This document shows, piece after piece, positions 47,001 through 56,859 of a DNA stretch of 64,000 bases; position 1 is the stretch's first letter, and each line of letters opens with the position of its first letter. The notes under the pieces are model-generated. The model did no database searches. It saw only the letters and a list, made by a program, of their open reading frames with translations, and was not told the origin of the DNA. The stretch lies in the NCBI GenBank assembly GCA_961205875.1, contig OY540811.1:16609248-16673247 (forward strand). Direction: 5' to 3'. The position numbers were made by a program, and so were the translations under genes. Source of the stretch: Sialis fuliginosa (lineage: Eukaryota > Arthropoda > Insecta > Megaloptera > Sialidae).

Positions 47001-47380
47001 AATTGATAAATTAACAAATAAGTTGAATAGTTAATATCTAAGCTTGGTGCGATCTTACAGACTCGCTTTTTTTTAAATATAGCAATTCCATGCATTTGAA
47101 CAATAATTCATAGGAAATATTCACATACTTTAGAACAAAAGACTTCATTGTGGTAATAATTGCCAATACACTTTTCTTATCCACTGAAAGGTAATGTAAT
47201 TTTTTTTACAGAAATAAAACATTTTTAAATATAGCATACATGATTAACTTTAAGACTATCAAATTCCATAAGACCGTTGAGACCCCCTTCACCTATTATT
47301 AACATATTAAAATTGATAAATTAATAAATAAGTTGAATAGTTAATATCTTAGCTTGACGCGATCCTACAGAATCAAACAT
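47001..47380 (+). repeat. 70-bp direct repeat, 310-bp spacing
   Basis: AATTGATAAATTAA followed by AAATAAGTTGAATAGTTAAT, ATCT.AGCTTG and CGCGATC.TACAGA occurs at 47001-47068 and at 47311-47378, about 90% identical. The first copy abuts the hairpin at 46753-46983. The intervening sequence includes a repeat (47083-47169) that recurs at 50360-50440. Confidence 0.55.
47083..47169 (+). repeat. Dispersed repeat segment, also at 50.36 kb
   Basis: AATTCCATGCATTTG, AATATTCACATACTTTAGAA and TTCATTGTGGTAATA occur in order here and at 50360-50440, with about 85% identity. The 50-kb copy begins just after a CAGGGTGAGTAAAA transposon end, which suggests that both belong to a mariner-like MITE family. Confidence 0.6.
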
Positions 47381-47427
47381 TTTTTAAAATTACAGCCTGT
47401 ACAATGATTTGAACCAAAAAGTCACTT

Positions 47428-47515
47428 ATGCCCTATTGTGCGCCGCCCCACCTGGCCTGGCGCCCCGAGCGGTCGCCCTGGTTCACCCCCCCCCTTAAGC
47501 CGGCACTGCCTATGT
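47428..47515 (-). repeat. GC-rich repeat fragment, copy B
   Basis: Read on the minus strand this gives GCAGTGCCGGCTTAAGG, then GGGCGACCGCTCGGGGCG and GGTGGGGCGGCGC, the order of the 36.0-kb copy. GC is very high compared with the flanks, which marks an interspersed element fragment. Confidence 0.6.
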
Positions 47516-47564
47516 ACAATCTAGTTTTCTGTATAGGTACATTTAACATTTATATTTTCATAAT

Positions 47565-47590
47565 TTATAAACCAATATATTGGTTTATAA
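47565..47590. repeat. Perfect 26-bp palindrome
   Basis: TTATAAACCAATA|TATTGGTTTATAA is self-complementary without mismatch or loop and carries CCAAT on both strands. It may be a transcription factor site or a chance product of AT-rich sequence. Confidence 0.5.
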
Positions 47591-48780
47591 TTTAGGAGTT
47601 CGCAGTAATGAACAAGCCTCCCCCCCTCAAAATCCAAATTATTAAAGTTAATGTATCATTATTGATTTATTTTATTCTCGAAACATTTCTAGGACACTTG
47701 ACAATATCCAGATTGTCTTAGCTTCAAATCACCGTAAAGAGATAAATATCTATTTGAATAACTAAGTTGCGAGATCCTGTTTATATACATATTATATATA
47801 TATAGATATATGTATATATGTATGTATATATATAATATATGTATTATATATGTATGTGTCTGAATGGAGTGATATTTGTAAGAATTTGTATCATACACCA
47901 ACGCACCACATATGTCACGGTAAAGCTGCATCGTCACGGTCAAGGGTCAAATATGTAAAGCCCATTACAGTTCCCACAATATACTCTCCCCAGATAGACA
48001 GTATGTAGTGTATAAATATATATAATCCTTAATAATTGAATTTGAGTCGGTCCATGTGCGAATAATTGCTTTATATTGTAAACACAATTGGCACAAATTA
48101 TAGGGACGCAAGCGGTGATGATTTCCATAAACATTGTTAAGGAGATATCCAGAAATTCGGAAATGTGTTTCTGTAATTCCTCTTTATTACATATACATAT
48201 TTATATGTGTGGCACAAATATATAGTTTAAATTATCTCAATTTTACTTTAGATACCTACAGGATATTTATTATAAAATTATTTTTCGCATCAAAATAAGA
48301 AAATCCTTGAAAAGTGAGGTTAGTCAATTTAGTTTATGAAAAACTATTATATGCGTTATAAACAATTTTTTTACAAGCAAAAGTAAATAAGCCTTTTTCT
48401 ACGACTTCATCCAGTGCATATGACGGTTATGTTATTACATCTATGGATTTTAGGAAATTAGTTTCTACACAGGCATAATCCATAGATAACATAATAAAAT
48501 TTAGTACTCTAAATAACTATAGTACTAAAGAAATTTGTACTTTCAAGCGAAAAACAGTTGACAAAATTACAGTAACTTTTTGAATGCTATTTTCGTAAAG
48601 CAAAATAATGTAAATTTATGTAAAAATGTATTTCTAAAAATAGAATTTAATCGGAAAATAATTATGCATTGAATGTTTTATTATTGATCTAACTTAATTT
48701 GCAATTTATTTCCGTCAGTTATATTGACGTAATTGCCGAAAATAATCAAAATATATTATTTATATTTATTTTATGTTTTC
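47591..48780. other. AT-rich stretch with TATATG microsatellite
   Basis: A (TA)n/(TATG)n microsatellite lies at about 47784-47855. The 84-codon minus-strand frame here runs through it and is not a gene. No other feature is seen. Confidence 0.4.
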
Positions 48781-48790
48781 TTTGTTTCAG

Positions 48791-48831
48791 GTTGGTTGAA
48801 AATGAATGATGAAATTTCTGCGACGAAGTAA
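48791..48831 (+). other. Candidate terminal exon, 12 codons
   Basis: The tract TTTTCTTTGTTTCAG ends at 48790, a strong acceptor. The phase-2 reading frame then gives WLKMNDEISATK and stops at TAA (48829-48831). The local composition rises slightly (TCTGCGACGAAG). It would be a short C-terminal exon of a gene whose other exons are not visible. GTTGGT directly after the AG could instead be a weak donor of a recursive site. Confidence 0.2.
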
Positions 48832-48834
48832 ACA

Positions 48835-50148
48835 ATATGTATGTATATCAAAACTAGTTACAAAATATTATTTTATTTATTATTTTCAAATAAGCATTTC
48901 GTTCACAAATAATAATAATTGCTAAATACATATTGTACATAATATCTAGCTAGAACATTGAATATTGAGAGGTGTTCCATTACCCATCCCCTCCAAATAA
49001 AATAAAATAATTGTATTATTGAATTTACTTTAATTTTATAACTCTTTTTTCCATACTCCCCTACTCCCCTCCTCCAATAAAATAAGGTAAATCTTAAGAA
49101 TATACCGTTACCGATGTCACAACTATCAAATATCACGTGTTGATATGTTAGAATATACCTAACTTAACGAAAATTAACCAACCCAAAACTAATCAACTCG
49201 ATTTCGCCCCAATAGATTGCCCTAATCGAGGACAGTTAACTTGTATTTTATTAGAACATCAACTCTACGATTTATAAAATACTATACAAATACATGGAAT
49301 TACTCATTAAGTACAAATATCACCAACCTAATACTCAATTAGCTATTTTAAAGAGCAATTTTTTTTTCTATGTGTCATTTTATTTCTTTATTGAACAAAA
49401 AATATTTTCTTAACGCAAGTTTATATTAACTATTGCCAAAACACAAAAAATACTGTTCAATCTTATTTACAAATGCTATAATAGTATATTAAGTGTGAAT
49501 AGTTTATTTAATACTCTTCACTATTTCTCATTTCATTTAAAGTAGTGCGCGTTTAATTTGTTCCCCTTCATGTATATTAAAGTTAACCTTACAATTAATA
49601 AAACTTGTGCATATGTATATTGCAACATACATATAACCTAAATAAAAAATAATGTTAATACAATTTAGTAAAAAAAACTCAATAGGTAAAGTGTTCGCGA
49701 ATTCTAATACATCACTCCATTAAAATTTAAAGTCCATGAAATAGGGAGGAAGGGGTCTGATTATAAATCAGGTTAAATGACCCGCGGTAGTGACCACTGA
49801 AGTGCAGAATCGGCAGTACAACTGTTGAGAAAGTCGAAAGGCGGTGAACATTTAGAGGAAGTCCAGACCACAAATTTACTAACCACAAACGAATCCTCAC
49901 AGTTTCCTTTATACGCGCGCGCTTAATTTTGCCCGCAGGAAAGCGACGATACAAATGCTTGATTGACTTCCGAGTTCATTTATAAACTCTACGAATTTAT
50001 TATCACTATTGAGAAAAGAGAATTCGTCGGTTTTGAGTAATGGTATATATGTGAAAGGTTGGACATATGCAAAAGTTATTGGTATTTGGAAATATGTACA
50101 ATAAAATGTGAAATTTGACTAACATAAGTGGGCAGAATTCTTTTTACA
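48835..50148. other. AT-rich stretch
   Basis: No gene is recognised. Patch 49735-49965 is less AT-rich (GACCCGCGGTAGTGACC, TATACGCGCGCGC) with a 75-codon minus-strand frame of no known family. It may be a conserved element. Confidence 0.3.
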
Positions 50149-50290
50149 ATGATGCAGTGAGATAGTATAAAGAGAAAATGAAATAAATAAGAAAAATAAA
50201 GAAGAATATAAAATCGCAAGTTATTCGATTTGTATCCTTCTTTATTTTCCTTATTTATTTCATTTTCTCTTTACTATCTCACTGCATCAT
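50149..50290. repeat. 142-bp hairpin, near-perfect stem
   Basis: ATGATGCAGTGAGATAGTA... (50149-50214) pairs with ...TACTATCTCACTGCATCAT (50226-50290) through a loop of about 11 bases (AAGTTATTC). Roughly 6-8 mismatches occur in 65 bp. The stem contains AAATGAAATAAATAA and its complement. It is longer than a typical miRNA precursor and more like a minimal foldback MITE, but a hairpin-siRNA or miRNA-like precursor is possible. Confidence 0.7.
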
Positions 50291-50313
50291 AAATCGATGT
50301 TTTATAAAATATA

Positions 50314-50460
50314 CAGGGTGAGTAAAAAATATGGAATATTATAACTCATTGTCAATCATAATTCCATGCATTTGGACAAAAATTTATAGAAATATTCACA
50401 TACTTTAGAACACAAGAATTCATTGTGGTAATACTTGCTAAATAAATAAATTTTGAATGA
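50314..50460 (+). mobile_element. Truncated CAGGGTG-ended MITE
   Basis: TATACAGGGTGAGTAAAAAA starts like a mariner-type MITE, and the next 130 bp share a block with 47083-47169. No right terminus is seen nearby, so it is truncated or the other end has diverged. Confidence 0.4.
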
Positions 50461-53187
50461 ATAATTTTCTCTACTAATCAAACATTGTTACCAAAATCGA
50501 GCAAAACAAAAATTTACTTTTGTATTAGCAGGTGAGTTAATAAAATTAAAACAATGTCTTTCTAACTTAATTAACAGAAAATAGGCACAAAAATATAAGA
50601 AAAACATAAACTTCATATACGCTTAACACATTTTTAAATGGTTAAGTAAACATTTACGACTTAACACGATACAGTTCGCACTTCATATTTTACACAAAAG
50701 CTAATCTCAGGGGAAATACAACAGAAATGTAAAAACCACAGCCAGGTTGGAAGAGGAGGTACAGGGGTATAAAACAGTGGCTGTACACAGATGCTTAGGG
50801 GTGATTTGTACAAATATGTATTATACCGCATTAAATACAGTGGTTCTTAACTTGGGAGTGATTAATCTTGCATGGATATTTTATTCCAGCGCTTTTTAAA
50901 CAATATGCATTTTTGAAGCGTCCTCATCATATTAGACATATTTAAATTGAATTTGAAAATAAAAAAGCTTATGGACCCCTAAAATTTTTTGCTATCGTTA
51001 AAAAATTGAAAGCAAAGAGAAAATTTATATCAATTTTGATAGCCTACAAATTTTTTTGGTTAAAACTTATGAATGACTTTTGTAGATCAAATTTTTATTT
51101 TCACTTTTCTTGTTTTATTGCTGTGTAATCATTTTTGACCGTTATTTGCGATCAAAGCCAAAATCCCACATTTAACTTCAAACGCTTATAACCAAGGAAA
51201 AAAGAGAAAAGTCTGATCTAAACGAAAGCATAACATTTTTTGTATCGATGAGTTTTATTTATTTTATATATTGTCATATAATTTGTTAAGAATACTAGAT
51301 CTTGTTCTGGGGCTGTTTTTATCAATTAAAATTAATATAATAAATGTTTAAAAGAACAAATTAACACCGTAAATTACTACATAATTCAAATATTGTCTCC
51401 ACCACTTTTAGAAAATATCTGAGGACGCTGCAAAAATTCTCAAAAATGCAGTTACAGTTATCGTGTAGTGTAAATAGTTACAGTTGTAAAATGAGAGAGC
51501 TTAAATAACGTTTTTTAGCTTCACAATGTATTTGGTCTTTTAAAAATTTGCCAAATTAATACATAAAATATATATTATTATTAGAAAAAGTCTTAATGAT
51601 GAATTGATTTATCTTATTAGCTTTCAAAAATGTATCTGTATTGTTTTTTACTTCTGGTTTAATTAAATTTTTAAATTATTTTATGAAACCAACCTACTTT
51701 AAAAATATTTATTTAATTGTTCATTTAGTACCACTGGTTCGATTCTACAGCCGAGGACTTTGTGTGTGTTCGTATGTTTGTACGTGTGTTTGTGTAAGGT
51801 TTAAGGGATTAGCGGTGAAAAAATAAACCGCATGCCTAATATAAAGTATATGGTATTATTCTATCACGCATTGTCCACCCCTAGTTTGCGAGCGTTTTTA
51901 ATTTGTTTGCCGGTTTTCATTTTTGTGGGGACTTTCTGAATGTGGTGACGATGGTTTTAATGCAATTTTGATTTAATTTGATGTGTGCGTGCTGTGCGTT
52001 TTTTTCCGTGGTGGATAATAGACATTAAATTTTTATAAAATATCAGTATTTTACTGAATTATTAATTAATTATATCGAACAATTTTAATGAACACCGATA
52101 AAGTATTCTCAAGAACTGCCATTGATTAACCATTTAATTTTTATACAATTTTGTTTAAAAATATTTATTCGACATTTTTCTTAATAAACGTACACATATG
52201 AATATTTTTTCTTATAGTTTTAAATTTTTGATAATTTCAATCTAAATTTACATTTTTCGGCTATGGAAATGTCAAAATGTGTTTAATATGTTACAGGTAA
52301 TAGCAATTCAGAAAAACAAAAGATTTTTTAAAGCAAATTGAGATAAATCTATTTAATTCTACAGCACATACAAATGAAGCTAGTACCAAACATGAAGTTT
52401 ATTTCATACCTAACTGATATTGCATATGTGACGCCACTGCAAACGTCACAGCTCAACTCTTATTTCCGGAGGAGGAAATTCAATGTCGCGGTAGTAAATC
52501 TATATTTAGGTCACCGATACATTGTCGACTGTATTATTGTTCAATGTGCGCAATGTGTATGTGTAAAGGTGTGAGTGTGTATGTGTGAACAGCATCATCT
52601 AATGTTGTAATCATTGACCTGAACAACGTTTAAGTGATGCTGAATTAATTGTTTTCAGTTTGTGATGATTTAGGTAAAATGAAGTATGTATTTCATTTTA
52701 CTACCTACTGTAATAAAATAACGCAATAGCGAGTTATTATTATTGTTTTACTTTATTTTTTTTTTTTGGTTGCATGATTTATATTTTTTATTATATTGTT
52801 ACATATGTGTGTTAAACATAATTTCATTATATGGAAGTTTGTTGATATAAGATGTAATTATCCACGAAAAAAAATTCTATCTATAATATAGATCAAATAA
52901 GTTCTATTTTTTATTTCAATTTACATATATCGATTACTATAGATCTACAGAGATGGGTGTAGATTTAACTTAAAACTAACGAGTATCAACCGAATATATG
53001 GTGTGAATATGACTTCAACACGTCCAGTAGTTTAGGCCTGATGAGATCACATAAAAAACCAACGTTTTGATTAATTTTTTTATGGAAAAAATACAATTTT
53101 TTGAAGTATGTCGACCCCAGCACCACCTACCAGATCCAAAAAATCAATATATGGTGTAAATATGGCTTCGATACAACCAATTGTTTT
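50461..53187. other. AT-rich stretch
   Basis: There is no recognised gene. Open frames of 61-66 codons (51641-51826, 52374-52574) lack motifs; the first ends in a TGTGTGTG-rich microsatellite. The segment 52985-53045 (GGTGTGAATATGACTTCAAC and TAGGCCTGATGAGATCAC) resembles sequence just outside both arms of the next foldback, so the parent element may start near 52980. Confidence 0.35.
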
Positions 53188-53719
53188 AGTACGTCTGGTT
53201 CGTGGCAAATAAAGCCAAAACGCTGCACTTTTTGATTGGGGTATGCCACTTTCTGTGGTCATATATAAGGTCAAATGAAAGATTTTCAGATAGGGAGCCA
53301 CTTTAAAATCCGTGTAGAACACTGTTATATCGGCTATTAAAGATGGCCCCCACGGTTTTTATTAAATTGACTGTATCTCAGCTCCTAATCATCCGATTTC
53401 AATTTTATTTTGTTTATTTTAAAGTTCTTATTAAAAGAAATCTTTTTTATCATTATTCATTTTTCTCTAAATTTTAAGGGTTCCCCACAATTTTCCGAAA
53501 TCTGAAGATTTCACTTTTCTTACAAACTTAATTGTTATATAACTTGTTTATTGTGCCCAATAATTTTTTTTTACTTCATATAAAAAAGAAAGACATTTTT
53601 GTCTGCGTTCCATTGATAACTAGATAATACTGTTTTACTTAACAACTTCTTTGGAAATAGCGTGTTAAACTAAGAAAAATAGATTATTTTTGGATCATTC
53701 CAAGTCAAGTTTACCTGTA

Positions 53720-54015
53720 TTGGTTTCTCGGATTCGAGATTTTGATGGAAATGTTCATTTATACCTTCCCTGAATCAATTCTGACTATTTTTATCATCAT
53801 GTCTGTCTGTCTGTCTGTGTGTGTATCTGTTTGTCTGTAAACGCTGGAACTCAAAAATGGCAGTACATAGAGGGGTAAAATTTTATATTAAGGATTAATT
53901 TGTTTTAAAAAAGAAAACCAGATGTTTTTAAAACCGGAAACGGATATTTACTCTTGTAATTTTTGTAATTATTCGAAATATTTCTGAAACGGTACGTGTT
54001 GGAAGAAAATGTTTA
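53720..54015 (+). repeat. Dispersed repeat with (TCTG)n tract, copy B
   Basis: Related to 33850-34145 (CTGAATCAATTCTGAC, GTCTGTCTGTCTGTCTGTGT at 53801-53820, AACTCAAAAATGG, GGGTAAAATTTTATAT, GAAACGGTACG). It lies in the spacer of the foldback, so that element either captured it or contains it by origin. Confidence 0.6.
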
Positions 54016-54129
54016 AATAATAATTTACTTATAATATTATTATTTATAATTTATGTTATGTTCAATTCCTCTCAAAAAAAGTTTTTGAGGTTATAATCGT
54101 TTTTTTTAATTATATTCGAAATGGTTTAA

Positions 54130-54665
54130 AGCAGAAATAAATTATTGAAATAAAAGTTGTAGAGTACGTTATTTTCTATAGTTTATGTTCCATTAATTTT
54201 TTTGTATCTTTTACCAATTAAAAAAAAATCTTTTTTATTTAATTTTTTATTTTTTTCAATTTTTTTTTGAACAAGTTCATGACAGAATGAAATGTTTATA
54301 ACAAAAAATGTAGAGAACGTTATTATCTATAGTTTATGTTCTATTAATTTTTTTGTATCTCTTACCAATTAAAAAAAATCCTTTTTATTTAATTTTTTAT
54401 TTTTTCCATTTTTTTTGAAGAAGTTCATGACAGAATGAAATGTTTATAACAAAAAATGTAGAGAACGTTATTTTCTATAGTTTATGTTCCATTAATTTTT
54501 TTGTATCTCTTACCAATTAAAAAAAAATCTTTTTTATTTAATTTTTTATTTTTTTCCATTTTTTTTTAACAAGTTCATGACAGAATGAAATGTTTATAAC
54601 AAAATATGTAGAGCACGTTATTATCTATACTTTTTGTTCTATTAATTTTTTTATATCTGTCATCA
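54130..54665 (+). repeat. ~150-bp tandem array, about 3.5 units
   Basis: GTAGAGNACGTTATT starts at 54159, 54310, 54458 and 54608, giving spacings of 151, 148 and 150 bp. Each unit continues with AGTTTATGTTC.ATTAATT, GTATCT.TTACCAATTAA, a T-rich stretch and TTCATGACAGAATGAAATG. Units are more than 90% identical, so the array is young. It sits in the foldback spacer. Confidence 0.85.
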
Positions 54666-55680
54666 GTAAGCCAAAATTATTTGTTTTATATTAGTAGATA
54701 CACGTACATTTTTTTATTGTATAAGAAAGTTCAGTGACATCCATGACAGATTTTTTAATTTTTTAGCTATACCATATGAGAAAATTGATCCCAACATAAA
54801 ATTTCATATGATAAAAGGTAAACATGACATGGAATGATCCAAAAATAGTCAATTTTTCTTAGTTTAACACACTTTTTCCAAAGAAGTTGTTAATTAAAGC
54901 AGTATTATCTTGTTATCAATGGAACGCAGAAAAAAAAATCTTTCTTTTTTGTATGATGTAAAAAAATGATATTGGGCACAATAAAAAAGTTATATAAAAA
55001 TTAAGTTCGTAAAAAAAGTAACATTTTCAGATTTTCGAAAATTGTGGGGAACCCTTAAGATTTAGAGAAAAATGAATAATGACAAAAAATAATCTACTCA
55101 ATAAGAACTTTAAAACAAACAAAAGAAAATTGAAATCAGATGACTAGGAGCTCAGATACAGTCAATTTAATAAAAACGGTGGGGGCCATCTTTAATAGCC
55201 GATATAATGGTGTTCTACACGGATTTTAAAGTGGCTCCCTATCTGAAAATTATTCTTTTGACCTTATCTATGAGCACAGAAAGTGTCATACCCCAATCAA
55301 AAAGTGCAGGGTTTTTTTACGTACCAGACGTACTATTTAGGCCTGATGAGAACACATAAAATATGTATAATACAAACCCACGTTTTTATATATTAAGATA
55401 GTCAATATAAACTATATTTTTCAAAATAACTAAAATTCATATCAGAAATCTTTCTAAAAATCACAAAAAATATTTATCAATTCATAAAAGAAATACCAAA
55501 AAAATGATGATAATAGTTATTCATAGCATTGTAACATAAAAATCCACATAAAACTGTTAACAGTTATAATAAAACATCTATCTAAAAAAAAACCCGAACG
55601 TAGGTTGCATACATAAACAGAAAAACCAGTATAATTCTTATCCTCTGAATTTAACGAGGCGAATTGAATTCTGTTTGATT

Positions 55681-55830
55681 GTCATCGGGGCCGTGAGTTT
55701 TTGCCAGGAGGGGGTAGTTAAGCGCGGTTAATGTAGCGTGGACCCGGATGCAAATCTCCCGGTTGCGGTCAGGGGTCGATTTCGGCTATCTTGTTTATCA
55801 TCCCGTACTGTAACCAATCAAAGCAAAGTA
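55681..55830. promoter_or_regulatory. GC-rich island with octamer motif
   Basis: TCGGGGCCGTGAGTTTTTGC, GGAGGGGGTAGTTAAGCG and GACCCGGATGCAAATCTCCC stand out in AT-rich DNA. A perfect octamer ATGCAAAT lies at 55748-55755 and CCAATCA (55814) follows. It lies 270 bp upstream of a candidate first exon at 56.08 kb, so promoter or enhancer is plausible. The role is inferred. Confidence 0.3.
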
Positions 55831-56078
55831 TTAATTAGACGACGAGACTAAATTAGCGATCTTGGGTTGAGCAAATATGTTTTTAACTTCCTGTAAAGTT
55901 AATTGTTGTTATTTGGACAAACTAGACAATTAATATATAATATTTTCATAAGTCAAAGCGACTAACTTCACACAATGATAATGGTGTATCCGTATTTGAC
56001 CGAAGTGTTATATTGTTTAAAGTTTATTTGTGACATCCGTCACGCTTGATCTAGAGTCGAACACAGGTACCTTATGGA

Positions 56079-56099
56079 ATGTCAAACGGCTTTTCTAAG
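56079..56099 (+). other. Candidate first coding exon with perfect donor
   Basis: An ATG at 56079 (context TGGAATGT) opens MSNGFSK and reaches AAG|GTAAGT, a perfect 5' splice site, at 56099/56100 in phase 0. An in-frame TAG at 56052 closes the frame upstream, so this would be a start exon. The GC-rich island upstream could supply a promoter. No downstream exon is visible in the last 8 kb, and the signal is short. Confidence 0.2.
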
Positions 56100-56344
56100 G
56101 TAAGTGTAAATTCATATTCAAATCAGATGAATGTTAGACACCATACAGTTTCTTTATATCGAAAAATTACCATTGGTCAAATACGGTCACTTCAGATAAA
56201 ATGATAACTATGAACTACAACTACACTTTGTAGTTCAACTACAAATTGACCCAATACCCAATTAAGAATAAAATCTATCTGGATAGTTGCTTTTTTCTTA
56301 AAATATAACTAAACGATTTTATTTTAATTGTAAGTAACATCTAT

Positions 56345-56726
56345 TATATATTATAAAACGCAACGTTTCTCTGTCTATCTGTCTGTCCGTTAATGCGCTT
56401 ATCACTCGAGAACCACTTATCCGATTTACGTGTTTTTTTTAATTCATAGATATGTTCTTTGCCCTGGTTTTAGTATATATTTTGTTACGTTAAGTAAAAA
56501 AAGAAATAAGCAGTGACAATAATAGTAAATCAAGCCGGAAAAAAGTTTACCATATATTTGGAATACGCTGCTTAAATAGTAAAATATTGAACAATATACA
56601 TAATGTAGTAAAGAATTGTGTAGACTGTAGAGTAAAAAGATCTAAAATAAATCTATATTTAAAAAAAAACCTAAACAATAATACCGTAGTCCACGCGAGC
56701 GAAACCGCGGGCACAGTTAACTCAAT
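56345..56726 (+). mobile_element. Insect dispersed repeat ending GCGAGCGAAACCGCGGG
   Basis: The segment starts near TATTATATATTATAAAACGC, has CTGTCTATCTGTCTGTCCGTT, then CTCGAGAACCACTTATCCGA, and ends near CCACGCGAGCGAAACCGCGGGC (56690-56711). Family relative of 4937-5275. Helitron-like classification is inference. A 102-codon minus-strand frame overlapping its end (56547-56855) shows no known domain. Confidence 0.55.
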
Positions 56727-56859
56727 AAATCTGACTAGAAAATAAGTTCTCTTAATTTTTATTTTGTCAACTATGGATATTAAAAAATACCATTGAACAA
56801 AAACAATCGTGTGAAACGGTATAACTGGTAGTAAATCGTAGTACCCATAGTGCACTTTT

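Larger units (their letters stand above)
53188..55334. mobile_element. Large foldback element, ~525-bp arms
   Basis: The left arm 53188-53716 (AGTACGTCTGGT, CACTTTTTGATTGGGGTATG, GATAGGGAGCCACTTTAAAA, GGGTTCCCCACAATTTTC, GGATCATTCCAAGTCAAG) is repeated inverted at 54816-55334. I estimate about 88-90% identity. The spacer (about 1.1 kb) holds a dispersed repeat copy and a tandem array. The phrase TTTAGGCCTGATGAGA.CACATAAAA occurs just outside both ends in the same orientation (53031 and 55337), so the boundaries may include a duplicated flank. There is no transposase frame. Confidence 0.8.

Noticed and set aside
53797-53840. CRISPR-like or regulatory short repeats
   Set aside because: This is a TCTG/TG microsatellite inside an insect repeat.
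54130-54665. Satellite DNA centromere block
   Set aside because: Only about 3.5 units confined to the spacer of a foldback; far too short.
56547-56855. 102-codon minus-strand frame
   Set aside because: It overlaps the end of a dispersed repeat and is a T-rich, phenylalanine-rich chance frame with no motif.
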